A DNA stretch of 64,000 nucleotides from Vineibacter terrae (lineage in GTDB: Bacteria > Pseudomonadota > Alphaproteobacteria > Reyranellales > Reyranellaceae): NCBI RefSeq assembly GCF_008039615.1, contig NZ_VDUZ01000004.1, positions 62,001 to 126,000 on the forward strand, in the 5' to 3' direction. The position numbers and the translations under genes were made by a program. The notes beneath the pieces are model-generated. The model was not told where the DNA came from and ran no database searches. It saw only the letters and a list, made by a program, of their open reading frames with translations. Shown one piece after another: positions 35,256-43,527 of this stretch. Each line of letters opens with the position of its first letter. Positions within the stretch are counted from its first letter, which is position 1.

Positions 35256-35436
35256 CTCCTCTCCCCGCGAGCGGGGAGAGGAAGGGGCCCATGCCGAAGG
35301 CATGGGAAGGTGAGGGGTAGGAACGATCAGGCCATGTGGCAAGAAAATTGAGACTGGTCGCTCGTACCCCTCACCCTCCCATCGCTTCGCGACGGGCCTC
35401 TCCCTCTCCCCGCTTCCGCGGGGCGAGGGGTGCCTC
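35256..35436. repeat. Large palindromic element, third repeat family
   Basis: Inverted halves run CTCCTCTCCCCGCGAGCGGG ... GGTGAGGGGTA and TACCCCTCACCCTCC ... CTCTCCCCGCTTCCGCGGGG around an AT-richer centre. Each half holds its own small hairpin (ATGCCGAAGGCAT on the left, CGCTTCGCG on the right). The sequence differs from the other two repeat families in the window. It fills the gap between the sigma-factor operon and the ArsR gene. Confidence 0.8.
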
Positions 35437-35438
35437 TC

Positions 35439-35458
35439 TTGACAAGAAATATTGTCAA
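35439..35458. promoter_or_regulatory. ArsR-type operator
   Basis: Perfect 7-bp arms TTGACAA and TTGTCAA are separated by GAAATA, 14 bp upstream of the ArsR start. The left arm holds a TTGACA -35-like box, so binding would block the promoter. Fits autorepression by the ArsR-like protein. Confidence 0.75.
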
Positions 35459-35472
35459 TGTAGGCTGGCGGC

Positions 35473-36081
35473 ATGCTCGACGTCGACGTCATCGCCGATC
35501 CCGCGGCCGCCGCGGCCGCCCTCGATCCGGTCCGCAGCCGGCTGCTGGCGGAGCTGACAGTGCCGGCATCGGCCGCCGCGCTGGCGGCGCGCATCGGCAT
35601 CGCGCGGCAGAAGGTGAACTATCACCTGCGCGCGCTGGAGGCGCACAAGCTGGTGCATGTCGCCGAGGAGCGGCAATGGGGCGGCCTCACCGAGCGCCTG
35701 CTGGTGGCCACGGCCGCCGCCTATGTCGTGTCGCCCGAGGCGATGGGGCCGGCGGCCGTCGATCCCCGGCACAGCACGGACCGCTTGTCGGCGGGCTATC
35801 TCGTCGCGCTGGGGGCGCGGGTCGTGCGCGAGGTCGGCGACCTGTGGCGCCGGGCGCGGCAGGCCGAGAAGCGCCTCGCCACCCTGGCGATCGATACTGA
35901 GATCCGGTTCCGGTCCGCCGCCGACCGCGCCGCCTTCACATACGATCTCACCCGCGCCGTCGCCGACCTGGTGGCGCGCTACCACGATGCGTCGGCGCCG
36001 GGCGGGCGCCCGCATCGCCTGGTGGTGATGGCGCACCCGACACCCAAAGCCGCCCCGGAAAAGGCGCCATCATGCCCGTGA
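35473..36081 (+). CDS. ArsR-like winged-helix regulator
   Basis: A 202-residue regulator. The N-terminal winged helix is of the ArsR type (LDPVRSRLLAELTVPASAAA, then RIGIARQKVNYHLRALEAHK and LVHVAEERQWGGLTERLL). No metal-binding CxC pattern is present, so it probably responds to another signal. It overlaps the SRPBCC gene by 10 bp, and ArsR-SRPBCC pairs are a frequent operon type in bacteria. A palindromic operator precedes it. Confidence 0.87.
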   Translation: MLDVDVIADPAAAAAALDPVRSRLLAELTVPASAAALAARIGIARQKVNYHLRALEAHKLVHVAEERQWGGLTERLLVATAAAYVVSPEAMGPAAVDPRHSTDRLSAGYLVALGARVVREVGDLWRRARQAEKRLATLAIDTEIRFRSAADRAAFTYDLTRAVADLVARYHDASAPGGRPHRLVVMAHPTPKAAPEKAPSCP

Positions 36082-36872
36082 AGAAGGAGCCTTCGGGCCG
36101 CCGGTCGGTCCAGGCCGAAGTCGAGGTGCCCGGCACACCCGAGGCGGTCTGGCGGGCCATCGCGACCGGGCCGGGGATCTCGTCCTGGTTCGTGCCGACG
36201 GAGGTCGAGACCCAAGTCGGCGGCAAGGCTGTTTCCCATTTCGGGCCGGGTTCCAGCATGGACTCGGTCGCCACGATCACGGCCTGGGAGCCGCCACATC
36301 GCTTTTCCGCCCAGACGACAGAAGGGCCGGGGGCTGTCGCGACGGAATGGATCGTGGAAGCGCGCGGCGGCGGCACCTGCGTCGTGCGCGTGGTCCATAG
36401 CTGGTTCGCCAGCACCGACGACTGGGATGACCAGTTCGAAGGGCACACCCATGGCTGGGCGGCCTTCTTCCGCATCCTGCGGCTGTACCGGATGCATTTC
36501 AGCGGCCAGCGCTGCGCCTCGTTCCAGGTCATGGGGGTGGCGCCGGAGCCGAAGGCGGCGGCATGGGATGCGCTCGTGCGGCCGCTCGGGCTCGCTGGTG
36601 TCGCCGTCGGCGAGCAGGGGCGCACCGTGCCCGGCGCGCCGCCGCTGCGGGGCGTCGTCGAGCGCGCCGGCGAGCCGGCCTGGCCCGAAGATCTGCTGCT
36701 GCGGCTGGACGCGCCGGCGCCCGGCCTGGCGCATCTGGCGTCGTTTGCGATGGGCGGCAAGGTCTACCTGACGATCCGCTGCTTTCTCTATGGCGAGCAG
36801 GCGCCCCAGGCGGCGGCATCGGCGGAGAAGGCGTGGCAGGCTTGGATCAGCCAGCGCTTCGCAGCCAGCTGA
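36072..36872 (+). CDS. SRPBCC / AHSA1-domain protein
   Basis: A 266-residue protein with a START-like ligand-binding fold. Typical points are VEVPGTPEAVWRAIATGPGI, SSWFVPTEVE, ATITAWEPPHRFSAQT, ATEWIVEARGGGTCVVRVVH and GHTHGWAAFFRILRLY. These match the activator of Hsp90 ATPase homologue 1-like family, which binds hydrophobic small molecules. The second half appears to carry an extra shorter domain of unknown role. It is cotranscribed with the ArsR-like regulator and presumably under its control. Confidence 0.85.
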   Translation: MPVKKEPSGRRSVQAEVEVPGTPEAVWRAIATGPGISSWFVPTEVETQVGGKAVSHFGPGSSMDSVATITAWEPPHRFSAQTTEGPGAVATEWIVEARGGGTCVVRVVHSWFASTDDWDDQFEGHTHGWAAFFRILRLYRMHFSGQRCASFQVMGVAPEPKAAAWDALVRPLGLAGVAVGEQGRTVPGAPPLRGVVERAGEPAWPEDLLLRLDAPAPGLAHLASFAMGGKVYLTIRCFLYGEQAPQAAASAEKAWQAWISQRFAAS

Positions 36873-36958
36873 GCAAGCAATACCGCAGCGTTGCATCGCG
36901 CCTGCCGCCGCCGCACAGTCGCGCGGCACGGTGATGGTCTTCTTCTAAGGACAGCACG

Positions 36959-37362
36959 ATGGCGACAGTCCACCTCGAGAATGCCAGCGGCTTCGAGCAG
37001 CGCATCCGGGCGCGCACCCACAGGCTCACGGCCGACGAGCCGACCGATGCCGGCGGCACCGACAGCGGGCGGCGCCCTACGAGCTGCTGCTGGCCAGCCT
37101 GGCGGCCTGCACGGCGCTCACCCTGCGGCTCTACGTGGCCCGCAAGGCATGGGCGCTGGGGCGGATCGAGATCGACGCCCGCTTCGTGCGCGAGGCCGAC
37201 GGCACCGAGCGGATCGAACGCGAGGTGCGGGTCCAATCGACGCTGGACGAGCAGCAGCTGGGCCGCCTTGCCGACATCTGCGAGAAGACACCGGTGACCG
37301 GGACGCTCAAGCGCAGCATGGCGATCGCGACACGGCTCGTCCCGGAGCCATCGTCACCATGA
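36959..37362 (+). pseudogene. OsmC-family protein gene split by a frameshift
   Basis: The 5' part encodes MATVHLENASGFEQRIRART ... DAGGTDSG, then the frame is lost. The second frame resumes with APYELLLASLAACTALTLRL and continues through RIEIDARFVREADGTERIER and TPVTGTLKRSMAIATRL to the stop. Joined, the two parts give one normal OsmC-like protein of about 134 residues (a peroxidase family acting on organic hydroperoxides). A single base is missing near 37067-37072, inside GCGGGCGGCGCCC. Either real inactivation or a sequencing/assembly error. Confidence 0.8.
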
Positions 37363-37518
37363 TTATGCTAGCAGATTCGGTGTCTTAGGCGGCGTCGCAT
37401 GGAATTATCGCGCATCTCAGATGCGGAAAAATTCCAGCTGCCTGAGGAGTTGTCCTGGAGCTGATGCACAGACTCGGCATTGGATGAGCGGGGGCCCGCA
37501 TTCCATGCTTAATCGCGC

Positions 37519-38151
37519 CTATTCCCCCGGCAGCATCGCCAGCGTCGGGGCGGCCCATTCCAGGGCGACGTCCTCGATCATCGGCGCGTTGGAGGACAGC
37601 AGATTGAACTTGCCCGGCGAGTAGCCGCGCTTGACCTGCTTCAGCATCACCGGGCCGTCGGCGATCTTCACGACACAGAGCTTGCCCACGATGGCGGCGA
37701 GGTCGGGCTCGGGGTCGCGGCTGTAGAAGATGATCCAGCCGTCGGTGATCATCGGCGCCTGGCTGTCGCCGCGCACGATGACGGCAACCGTCTTTTTCGG
37801 ATGGGTGCCCGGCGGGCATGGCGCCTCCGAGAGGCCGCCACCTTTTGCGTAAGAGTCCACCAGCTCCACTTCGGCGCCGGCGCCGACATAGCCCACCACC
37901 GGTATCGACTGGCCGCCGCCGACCATCAGGGTCATCGGGTCGACATCGAAGACCGCCGCGAAGCGTTCCGCCCAGCGCCAGCGCAGCAGCTCCGGACGGT
38001 TCTCGTATTTGTGGACATTCGATCGTGCGGTGCCAACGGCGATCCCGACCTGATCGAGCGTCATGCCGCGCGCCAATCGCAGCCGGGCCAGCTCGCTGAC
38101 CGGGCGGCCGGGGTCGCGCTTCCTGCCCCGTCGTTGGATCTCTTTTGCCAT
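37519..38151 (-). CDS. Phage-type CI/LexA-like repressor (XRE + S24 peptidase)
   Basis: A 210-residue repressor. The HTH is at residues 25-50 (LARGMTLDQVGIAVGTARSN). The S24 self-cleavage domain follows, with the Ala-Gly scissile pair in VGYVGAGAEV (residues 91-92), catalytic Ser130 in RGDSQAPMI and Lys171 in VMLKQVKRGY. Such repressors are cleaved when RecA is activated by DNA damage. It is divergent from a LexA-like winged-helix gene across an AT-rich control region, as in phage immunity regions. It is probably the master repressor of the islet to its right. Confidence 0.9.
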   Translation of the reverse strand: MAKEIQRRGRKRDPGRPVSELARLRLARGMTLDQVGIAVGTARSNVHKYENRPELLRWRWAERFAAVFDVDPMTLMVGGGQSIPVVGYVGAGAEVELVDSYAKGGGLSEAPCPPGTHPKKTVAVIVRGDSQAPMITDGWIIFYSRDPEPDLAAIVGKLCVVKIADGPVMLKQVKRGYSPGKFNLLSSNAPMIEDVALEWAAPTLAMLPGE

Positions 38152-38154
38152 GCT

Positions 38155-38240
38155 CTATAATTATCCACAAAAGGAGAAATGTCACTTCTAAAATTGAGAA
38201 TAATTTGTTTTACTTTTGTTCTCTTTTACGGGATAAGGCG
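38155..38240. promoter_or_regulatory. Divergent immunity-type control region
   Basis: AT-rich DNA between the repressor and the winged-helix gene. It contains AGAA-N7-TTCT (in AGGAGAAATGTCACTTCT) and a more widely spaced GAGAA ... TTCTC inverted pair. These repeated half-sites (GGAGAA, GAGAA, TTCTC) are the likely binding sites of the S24 repressor. Exact promoters are not assigned. Confidence 0.5.
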
Positions 38241-38245
38241 AATCC

Positions 38246-38653
38246 ATGAGCCTCACCCCCCAACAGCACCGTCTGCTCGTGTTCATTGCCGATCACCTGC
38301 GGGACACCGGGGTCTGCCCGACCAACAGCGAGATGATGGCGGCGATCGGCACCCGGGCACGCGGCAATGTGCACGCCATGGTCGGCCTGCTCGAGGAGCG
38401 CGGGTATCTACGGCGCCGTTTCCGGCGGCGCTCGCGCTGCATCGAGATCCTGCGCCTGCCCGACGACGTGGCGGCCGGCTGGCTGCGCGCGGTGAGCATC
38501 GACGCGATCGTGCGCGAGCTGATGCGCCGCGGCGGCGAGCCTCCGGCGCGCCTGCTCCTGGCGGCCTGCCCGCGCTGCGGCAACGAGCTGGACGGCGAGG
38601 GAGCCCGCGAATGTATGTCATCAGATCGAGACAAGCAGCTGACGGCGGCATGA
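38246..38653 (+). CDS. LexA-like winged-helix protein with zinc-ribbon-like tail
   Basis: A 135-residue protein. The N-terminal 70 residues match the LexA DNA-binding winged helix (LTPQQHRLLVFIADHLRDTG, then PTNSEMMAAIGTRARGNVHA and LLEERGYLRR). The S24 peptidase domain is absent. The C-terminal part has CPRCGNELDG and a later Cys, a possible zinc site. It is the first gene rightward from the immunity region and overlaps the next by ATGA. A Cro-like or early-gene regulator role is likely but inferred. Confidence 0.8.
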   Translation: MSLTPQQHRLLVFIADHLRDTGVCPTNSEMMAAIGTRARGNVHAMVGLLEERGYLRRRFRRRSRCIEILRLPDDVAAGWLRAVSIDAIVRELMRRGGEPPARLLLAACPRCGNELDGEGARECMSSDRDKQLTAA

Positions 38654-39132
38654 ACGACGACGCGGCGGGCAGTTCACAGATTGCAGTCCAGGAATCGGAT
38701 CAGCGGACGGCCCGGGCCATCTTCGGTCCCGTGCCGACGCTGCTGCCGATGCGCGCCGCGCGCCAGAACATCGCCAGCTACGTGCACCTGTACGGCGCCA
38801 CGGTGACGCGGTTCGGCGAGCCCATCGAGACGATCGCACCGGCGGCGCTGTGCCGCGTCATTCGTGGCGCGCTCGAGAACACGCATGAGGGGCGCCGCGA
38901 GCGGGCCGAAACGCTCGTGCGCGCGCTGGCGCTCGGCATCATCACGGCGGAGCAGCGGCCGCTGGCCGTGCCGCGCACGGCATGGGACCTGCTGCGGCGG
39001 CTGGGGCGCCAGTCGCTGGTGGCACGCCATGTCCGCGAGGCGCCCGGCGCGGCCCGGCGCCACGACGCGTGCCGGCCATCGCCCGGCCGCGGCGAGGATA
39101 CGGCATCGGCTTCGTATGCGGTCGGCCCATGA
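38650..39132 (+). CDS. Hypothetical protein of the phage-like islet
   Basis: A 160-residue protein with no recognised domain. The middle is helical (ENTHEGRRERAETLVRALAL, then LLRRLGRQSLVARHVREAPG), and the last 30 residues are Arg/Ser/Pro-rich. It overlaps the gene before it and the DUF1376 gene after it through ATGA junctions, so it is clearly part of the same transcript. Function unknown. Confidence 0.65.
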   Translation: MNDDAAGSSQIAVQESDQRTARAIFGPVPTLLPMRAARQNIASYVHLYGATVTRFGEPIETIAPAALCRVIRGALENTHEGRRERAETLVRALALGIITAEQRPLAVPRTAWDLLRRLGRQSLVARHVREAPGAARRHDACRPSPGRGEDTASASYAVGP

Positions 39133-40058
39133 CCGCTGATCTGCCGGCGCCGCCGGTGGCTGGCACGGTCGATCTCTCGGCGCTGGGCTACATGCCGCTG
39201 ATGATCGCCGACCTGCTGCGCTCCAATGCCTGGCGGCAGGCGCGGCGGCGGCCGGAGCTGGGCTTCTACCTCGTCAACCTCTGGATGGCGGCGTTCTGGG
39301 GCAAGCCGGCGGGCTCGCTGCCGGATGACGACGATGCCCTGGCCGACCTCGCGAAATGCCCGCTCGAGCGCTGGCCCGAGGTGAAGGACGCGGCCATGCA
39401 CGGCTTTGTGCGCTGCGCCGACGGACACTGGTATCACAGCTATCTGTGCGCCCAGGTGATCCCCGTCGCGGTCGACCGGCGCCTGCGCTGGCGCGAACGC
39501 AAGCAGCGCCAGCGCGCGTCTCTCGCGAAGGTGGCGCCGGCGCATGACGGTCCCGTGGGACACGCAGCGGAGTCCCGTGGGACGGCCGCGCCTGTCCCGC
39601 GGGACGCGCCGTTACGGGACGGGACGAGACGAGACCGGGAAGAAGACTCGACAGCGCCCGCAACGATGCGGTCGCCACACGATGCCGCTGCCACCGATGC
39701 CACGAAGCTGCCGGAGCCGGACGATGCCCAGACCAGCATCAACACCAGCGCCAGCGCCAGCGCCAGCCGCGGCACGCGGCTCGCGCCCGACTGGCGACCC
39801 GCCGCCGCAGAGCAGGCCTTCGCGGCCCGGCTCGGACTTGACGCCGACCGCATCGCCGCCGAGTTCCGCGACTACTGGCACGCCGTGCTCGGGGCCCGCG
39901 GCCGCAAGCTCGACTGGCCCGCGACCTTCCGCAATCGCTGCCGCGTGCTCGCTGGCGGCAGCGGCACGGCAGGCGCGCACCGAGCGGGAGGCACGCCAGG
40001 CGCTGCAGGCATTGCTGGCGCGGCGGCTCGGGTCATCGCCCGCCGTGGTCTTGCATAG
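39129..40058 (+). CDS. DUF1376-type phage replication-associated protein
   Basis: A 309-residue protein. The N-terminal 100 residues match DUF1376 (YLVNLWMAAFWGKPAGSLPD, then LAKCPLERWPEVKDAAMHGF and HSYLCAQVIP), a domain found in phage replication-initiation proteins. A low-complexity Thr/Ala/Arg linker follows, then a segment typical of the C-terminus of these proteins (RIAAEFRDYWHAVLGARGRK, then DWPATFRNRC). The final 30 residues (Gly/Ala-rich) look out of frame: the next frame over this stretch has better codon use and leads into the next gene, so a frameshift near 39950 is possible. Confidence 0.75.
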   Translation: MTADLPAPPVAGTVDLSALGYMPLMIADLLRSNAWRQARRRPELGFYLVNLWMAAFWGKPAGSLPDDDDALADLAKCPLERWPEVKDAAMHGFVRCADGHWYHSYLCAQVIPVAVDRRLRWRERKQRQRASLAKVAPAHDGPVGHAAESRGTAAPVPRDAPLRDGTRRDREEDSTAPATMRSPHDAAATDATKLPEPDDAQTSINTSASASASRGTRLAPDWRPAAAEQAFAARLGLDADRIAAEFRDYWHAVLGARGRKLDWPATFRNRCRVLAGGSGTAGAHRAGGTPGAAGIAGAAARVIARRGLA

Positions 40059-40470
40059 CGCTTTCGCCGACGGCCAGTACGACGGCGACATCGCGCGCAT
40101 CGTGCTGCCGGCCGGCGATGCTCTGACGCTGGCGCAGGCTTGGCGCGAGGTCGAGCCGTTATGCCGGCCGGCCAGCAGCGATCGCGACGCGGAGCGCCGG
40201 ATCATCGAGGAATGGGCCCGCACCGTTGCGGTCACTGCTGGTCGCCCCGGCCACGGCATCGACGACGAGCTGGCGATCGACACGATCGTCGAGGCGCTGA
40301 TCCGCTATCCTGCTGATTGCGTGCTGCGCGCCCTGCAGAACCGGCGCGCGGCGCACAAATGGCGCCCGACGCTGAGCGAGATCCTGGCCGACGTGCAGTG
40401 GCGCGCGCGCTATCGCAGCGCGTTGCGTGATGCGTTCGCGCGGGCAGGGGTGGACACCGGTCCGCGGTGA
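40045..40470 (+). CDS. Hypothetical protein, possibly the continuation of the DUF1376 protein
   Basis: The frame opens far upstream; I place the start at a GTG (VVLHSAFADGQYDGDIARIV), giving 141 residues. Upstream in the same frame, from about 39950, the translation already looks coding (RQARTEREARQALQALLARR). The gene may therefore start earlier with a non-ATG codon, or may be the 3' part of the DUF1376 gene after a one-base shift. The C-terminal half (DDELAIDTIVEALIRYPADC, then RRAAHKWRPTLSEILADVQW) resembles helical phage replication accessory proteins only in general character. Confidence 0.5.
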   Translation: MVLHSAFADGQYDGDIARIVLPAGDALTLAQAWREVEPLCRPASSDRDAERRIIEEWARTVAVTAGRPGHGIDDELAIDTIVEALIRYPADCVLRALQNRRAAHKWRPTLSEILADVQWRARYRSALRDAFARAGVDTGPR

Positions 40471-40519
40471 GCCACGCGCTCGGAGCGCGGGCGCCGCTGA
40501 AATAGCGTCAGTCACGCCC

Positions 40520-40710
40520 GTCATCCCGAGCGTTTGTGATCTTGATCTTCCCCCGGAGGGGGAAGGTGGCGCGAAGCGCCGGAAGGGGGATGTTTGAACG
40601 GATTCGATGTCGCTCAGGACCATCGAATTCGCTCGAGCATCCCCCTTCCGCCCCTTCGGGGCACCTTCCCCCTCCGGGGGAAGGATTAAGTCACACACTT
40701 TCGGGATGAC
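40520..40710. repeat. Composite element: one palindrome family inserted in another
   Basis: Outer ends GTCATCCCGAGCG (40520-40532) and TCGGGATGAC (40701-40710) are the two tips of the common REP palindrome. Between them lies a different palindrome: TTCCCCCGGAGGGGGAAGGT on the left, its inverted copy ACCTTCCCCCTCCGGGGGAA on the right, with inner stems GGCGCGAAGCGCC and CCGCCCCTTCGGGG. The centre has a further imperfect dyad GATTCGATG/CATCGAATTC. The gap between the islet and the TRIC-like gene is filled by it. Confidence 0.85.
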
Positions 40711-40793
40711 GGTGGACCGGCAGGCGCGCCGTCGCGCCTGTGGGCCGGTGCCGGTAGAGTGGCCGCCGTGGCTCGCGGGCGTGGGAGTTCGTC

Positions 40794-41435
40794 ATGGAGG
40801 TGTTGCTGCTGGTGCTGGACCTGATCGGCACCTTCGTGTTCGCGCTCAGCGGCGCGACGGCGGGCGTGCGGCGCCGGCTCGACCTGTTCGGTGTGCTGGT
40901 GCTGTCCTTCGCGGCGGCCAATTCGGGTGGCGTCGTGCGTGACCTGCTGATCGGCGCCGTGCCGCCCGCTGCGGTCAGCGACTGGCGCTATCTGGCGGCG
41001 GCGACGGCCGCCGGGCTGATCACCTTCTACCGGGCGGCGCTGATCGAGCGGCTGCGCAATCCGGTGCGGGTGTTCGATGCCGCCGGCCTGGCGCTGTTCG
41101 CCGTCGCCGGTGCCCACAAGGCGCTGGCTTTCGGCCTCGAGCCGGTGATGGCGGCAGTTCTGGGCATGCTGACGGGGATCGGCGGCGGCATCGCGCGCGA
41201 CCTGCTGCTGGCCGAAGTGCCGCTGGTGCTGCGTGCCGAGCTCTACGCGCTGGCAGCGCTGGCGGGCGCGGCGGTGGTCGTGGCCGGCAGCCTGCTGCAG
41301 GTGCCGCTGCCCCTGACCCTGGGGCTGGGCGCCGGCCTGTGCTTCGGCCTGCGCCTCATGGCGATCCGGCACGGCTGGCGGCTGCCCATCGCGCGGCCGC
41401 CCGGGGCCTCGCCGCAGGATGTGCCGGACGCCTGA
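40794..41435 (+). CDS. TRIC/UPF0126 (YadS-like) membrane channel protein
   Basis: A 213-residue inner-membrane protein with two related three-helix halves, each with the family motif: DLIGTFVFALSGATAGVRRR in the first and DAAGLALFAVAGAHKALAFG in the second, and the Gly-rich helices ANSGGVVRDLLIGAVPP and TGIGGGIARDLLLAEVPL. This is the prokaryotic trimeric intracellular cation channel family. The physiological ion is unknown. It converges with the pseudokinase gene. Confidence 0.9.
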   Translation: MEVLLLVLDLIGTFVFALSGATAGVRRRLDLFGVLVLSFAAANSGGVVRDLLIGAVPPAAVSDWRYLAAATAAGLITFYRAALIERLRNPVRVFDAAGLALFAVAGAHKALAFGLEPVMAAVLGMLTGIGGGIARDLLLAEVPLVLRAELYALAALAGAAVVVAGSLLQVPLPLTLGLGAGLCFGLRLMAIRHGWRLPIARPPGASPQDVPDA

Positions 41436-41445
41436 CGGCCGCGGG

Positions 41446-43233
41446 TCACTGCTGCTGCGGCCTGACGTCTGCGGGCCGGGCCGAGTTGGGCGTGTCGGCG
41501 AGCTCGGCCCGGCGCGGCTTGCGCGTGGCGGCCTCCTCGGCATCATACGCGGCCAGCGCCGCCGTCGCCTGGCGCTGCAGCAGGGCGTACTGCGCGGCCG
41601 TCAGGAAGCCGGTATCGGGCGCGCCCTGCCGCTTCTGCCACAACGCGATCATCTGCCGGGTGCGCGGGCCGAACGCCTCGTCGATGCCCTGGGTGTCGAA
41701 GCCGAGCGCCGTCAGCGCCACCTGCGTGCGGCCGCGGTCGCGGGCCGTCAGGCCGAGGCTGCTTTCGGCCAGCTCGGCCTGGCGCCGGTCGGAGGCCGCC
41801 GACTGTGCCTGCTCCGCGTCGACGCGTGCTTTCGCGTCATCGACCAGGCGAGCCTCTTCGGCGGCGCGCCTGGCTGCCGCCTCTTGCGCTTCCACCGTTG
41901 CGGCGCGGACCAGAAGCGAGATTTCCGCGTCAGCGCGCGCCTCGCTCTCGGCCGCGCGGCGCACGACCGCCATGTCCTGCTGCTGGCGCCGCGCCTGCGT
42001 CTCGGCCCGGACACGGTCGATCTGGCTCTTGCGAGCCGCTTCGGCGCGATCCTGCATCGGCCGCAGCACGTAGCCGCCGGCAAGGCCGATCGCCATGGCC
42101 AGCAGCATCATGCCGGCGAAGGCCGCCGGGGCCGGGTCACGCCGCGTGCGCGCGACCAGGCGCGACACGTGGGAGCGGGAGCGCCGATGACGTGCCGGGC
42201 TCGGCGCTGCGGCGGGCTCGGCCGCGGCCTCGGCTGGCGCCGCTGCCGAAGGGGCGGGCTGCGGTGCCGGCCTCACCGCCGCGAGCAGCCCGGACGCCGC
42301 CATGTCCGCATCGCCGGCCGGCTGGCGCGCATCGAAGGCAGGGCGCCATGCCGCGATCGAGGCCGGCCGGTCCGTCGACCGGAACGCCAGGCCGGTATCG
42401 ATGCCGTTCAGCAGGCCATGCGCATAGCGGCCGGCGGCCCGCTGCGTCGCCGGCGCCAGCTGCTCCGCCAGCCGCTTGATGGCGGGCACCGGCGCCTTGC
42501 CGGTGACGCAGTGATAGAGCGTCGCCGCCAGGCCATAAATATCGGTGAATGCGCCGGTCTGCCCATCCGAGAACTGCTCGACGGCAGCGTAGCGAGTGCC
42601 TTGAAGCATGGTGGGCGCGCCCCGGCGTGCCGCCAGCGCAGCCTGCGTCGCCCCGAAGCCGGTCAAGGTCGGCCGTCCCTCGACGTCGAGCATGATGTTC
42701 GAAGGCTGGATATCGAGATGCAGCAGGCCGCGCTCGTGCATCTTCTCGATGGCGCCCAGCAGCGGCGGGAGCAGGCGGTCGATCGCCTTCGGCGGCAGCG
42801 TGCCCTGTCGCGCCAGCCGTGTCGCGAGGCTCTCGCCGCGCAGTCGGGCGATCACGCGATAGGCCGTGCCGTTGGCTTCCAGGCAATCATGGACATGGGC
42901 GATGCCGGCAGTGCCGGCAAGCCCGGCCAGGGACCGGGCCTCGGCGAGGAAGAAATCCCGGCCCCAGCGGAAATCGTCCATCCATCGCGTCGAGCGCGCC
43001 ACCACCGTCAGGTCGGACGTGCGCATCGCGGCTTCGATCGGCAGGTATTCCGTGACGGTGACATCGCGCTCGGCCACGGTATCGCGCGCGGCATAGGTGA
43101 TGCTGAACGCATCCTGCCCGAGGACCTTGCCGATCCTGTAGATCCAGATGCGCGTGCCCGACTTCAACGCATCGGGCCGCGGCTCAACGGTGGCATGGCC
43201 AGCCGCTGCCGCAAGCGAAGCATCATCAGGCAC
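41446..43233 (-). CDS. Membrane pseudokinase with C-terminal peptidoglycan-binding-like domain
   Basis: A 595-residue relative of the FGE-kinase at 29.4 kb with degraded catalysis. The glycine loop is LGQDAFSITYAARD, the nucleotide Lys is Thr61 (VTVTEYLP), HRD is HLD (172-174) with Gln176 for the following Lys (HLDIQPSN), and DFG is GFG (Gly192). One membrane span (AGMMLLAMAIGLAGGYVL, about 370-390) leads to an Ala/Arg-rich stalk, then a PG_binding_1-like domain (493-551: TQVALTALGFDTQGIDEAFG, PRTRQMIALWQKRQ). The GTG start is supported by GGAGGGG just upstream. Cytoplasmic pseudokinase and periplasmic wall-binding tail are predicted. Confidence 0.88.
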   Translation of the reverse strand: MPDDASLAAAAGHATVEPRPDALKSGTRIWIYRIGKVLGQDAFSITYAARDTVAERDVTVTEYLPIEAAMRTSDLTVVARSTRWMDDFRWGRDFFLAEARSLAGLAGTAGIAHVHDCLEANGTAYRVIARLRGESLATRLARQGTLPPKAIDRLLPPLLGAIEKMHERGLLHLDIQPSNIMLDVEGRPTLTGFGATQAALAARRGAPTMLQGTRYAAVEQFSDGQTGAFTDIYGLAATLYHCVTGKAPVPAIKRLAEQLAPATQRAAGRYAHGLLNGIDTGLAFRSTDRPASIAAWRPAFDARQPAGDADMAASGLLAAVRPAPQPAPSAAAPAEAAAEPAAAPSPARHRRSRSHVSRLVARTRRDPAPAAFAGMMLLAMAIGLAGGYVLRPMQDRAEAARKSQIDRVRAETQARRQQQDMAVVRRAAESEARADAEISLLVRAATVEAQEAAARRAAEEARLVDDAKARVDAEQAQSAASDRRQAELAESSLGLTARDRGRTQVALTALGFDTQGIDEAFGPRTRQMIALWQKRQGAPDTGFLTAAQYALLQRQATAALAAYDAEEAATRKPRRAELADTPNSARPADVRPQQQ

Positions 43234-43527
43234 GCCACCCCTCCGGCGTGAAACCACGCAAGCTGAATCGTCACGCACGTCGCAGGCCCAGGCCGGCCAT
43301 CCCGGAGCGGATCGTCCCCACGACCAACCCGCCAAACCGTCGAGCCCATATGGCCAGTAGAATACCTCGGTTGGGATATTGTGACGAGTCCCGGCGGCAT
43401 CATTTCTTGTGACCGTGACAGGATCGCCATGTTGTGATGACGATCGCGCTGGCCGTATTTCCAGGCGTTGTTCCGTGGATTTCACGGCCGTTGCTATCAT
43501 CCTGGGTCAGCTGATCTTGAAGTAGAA

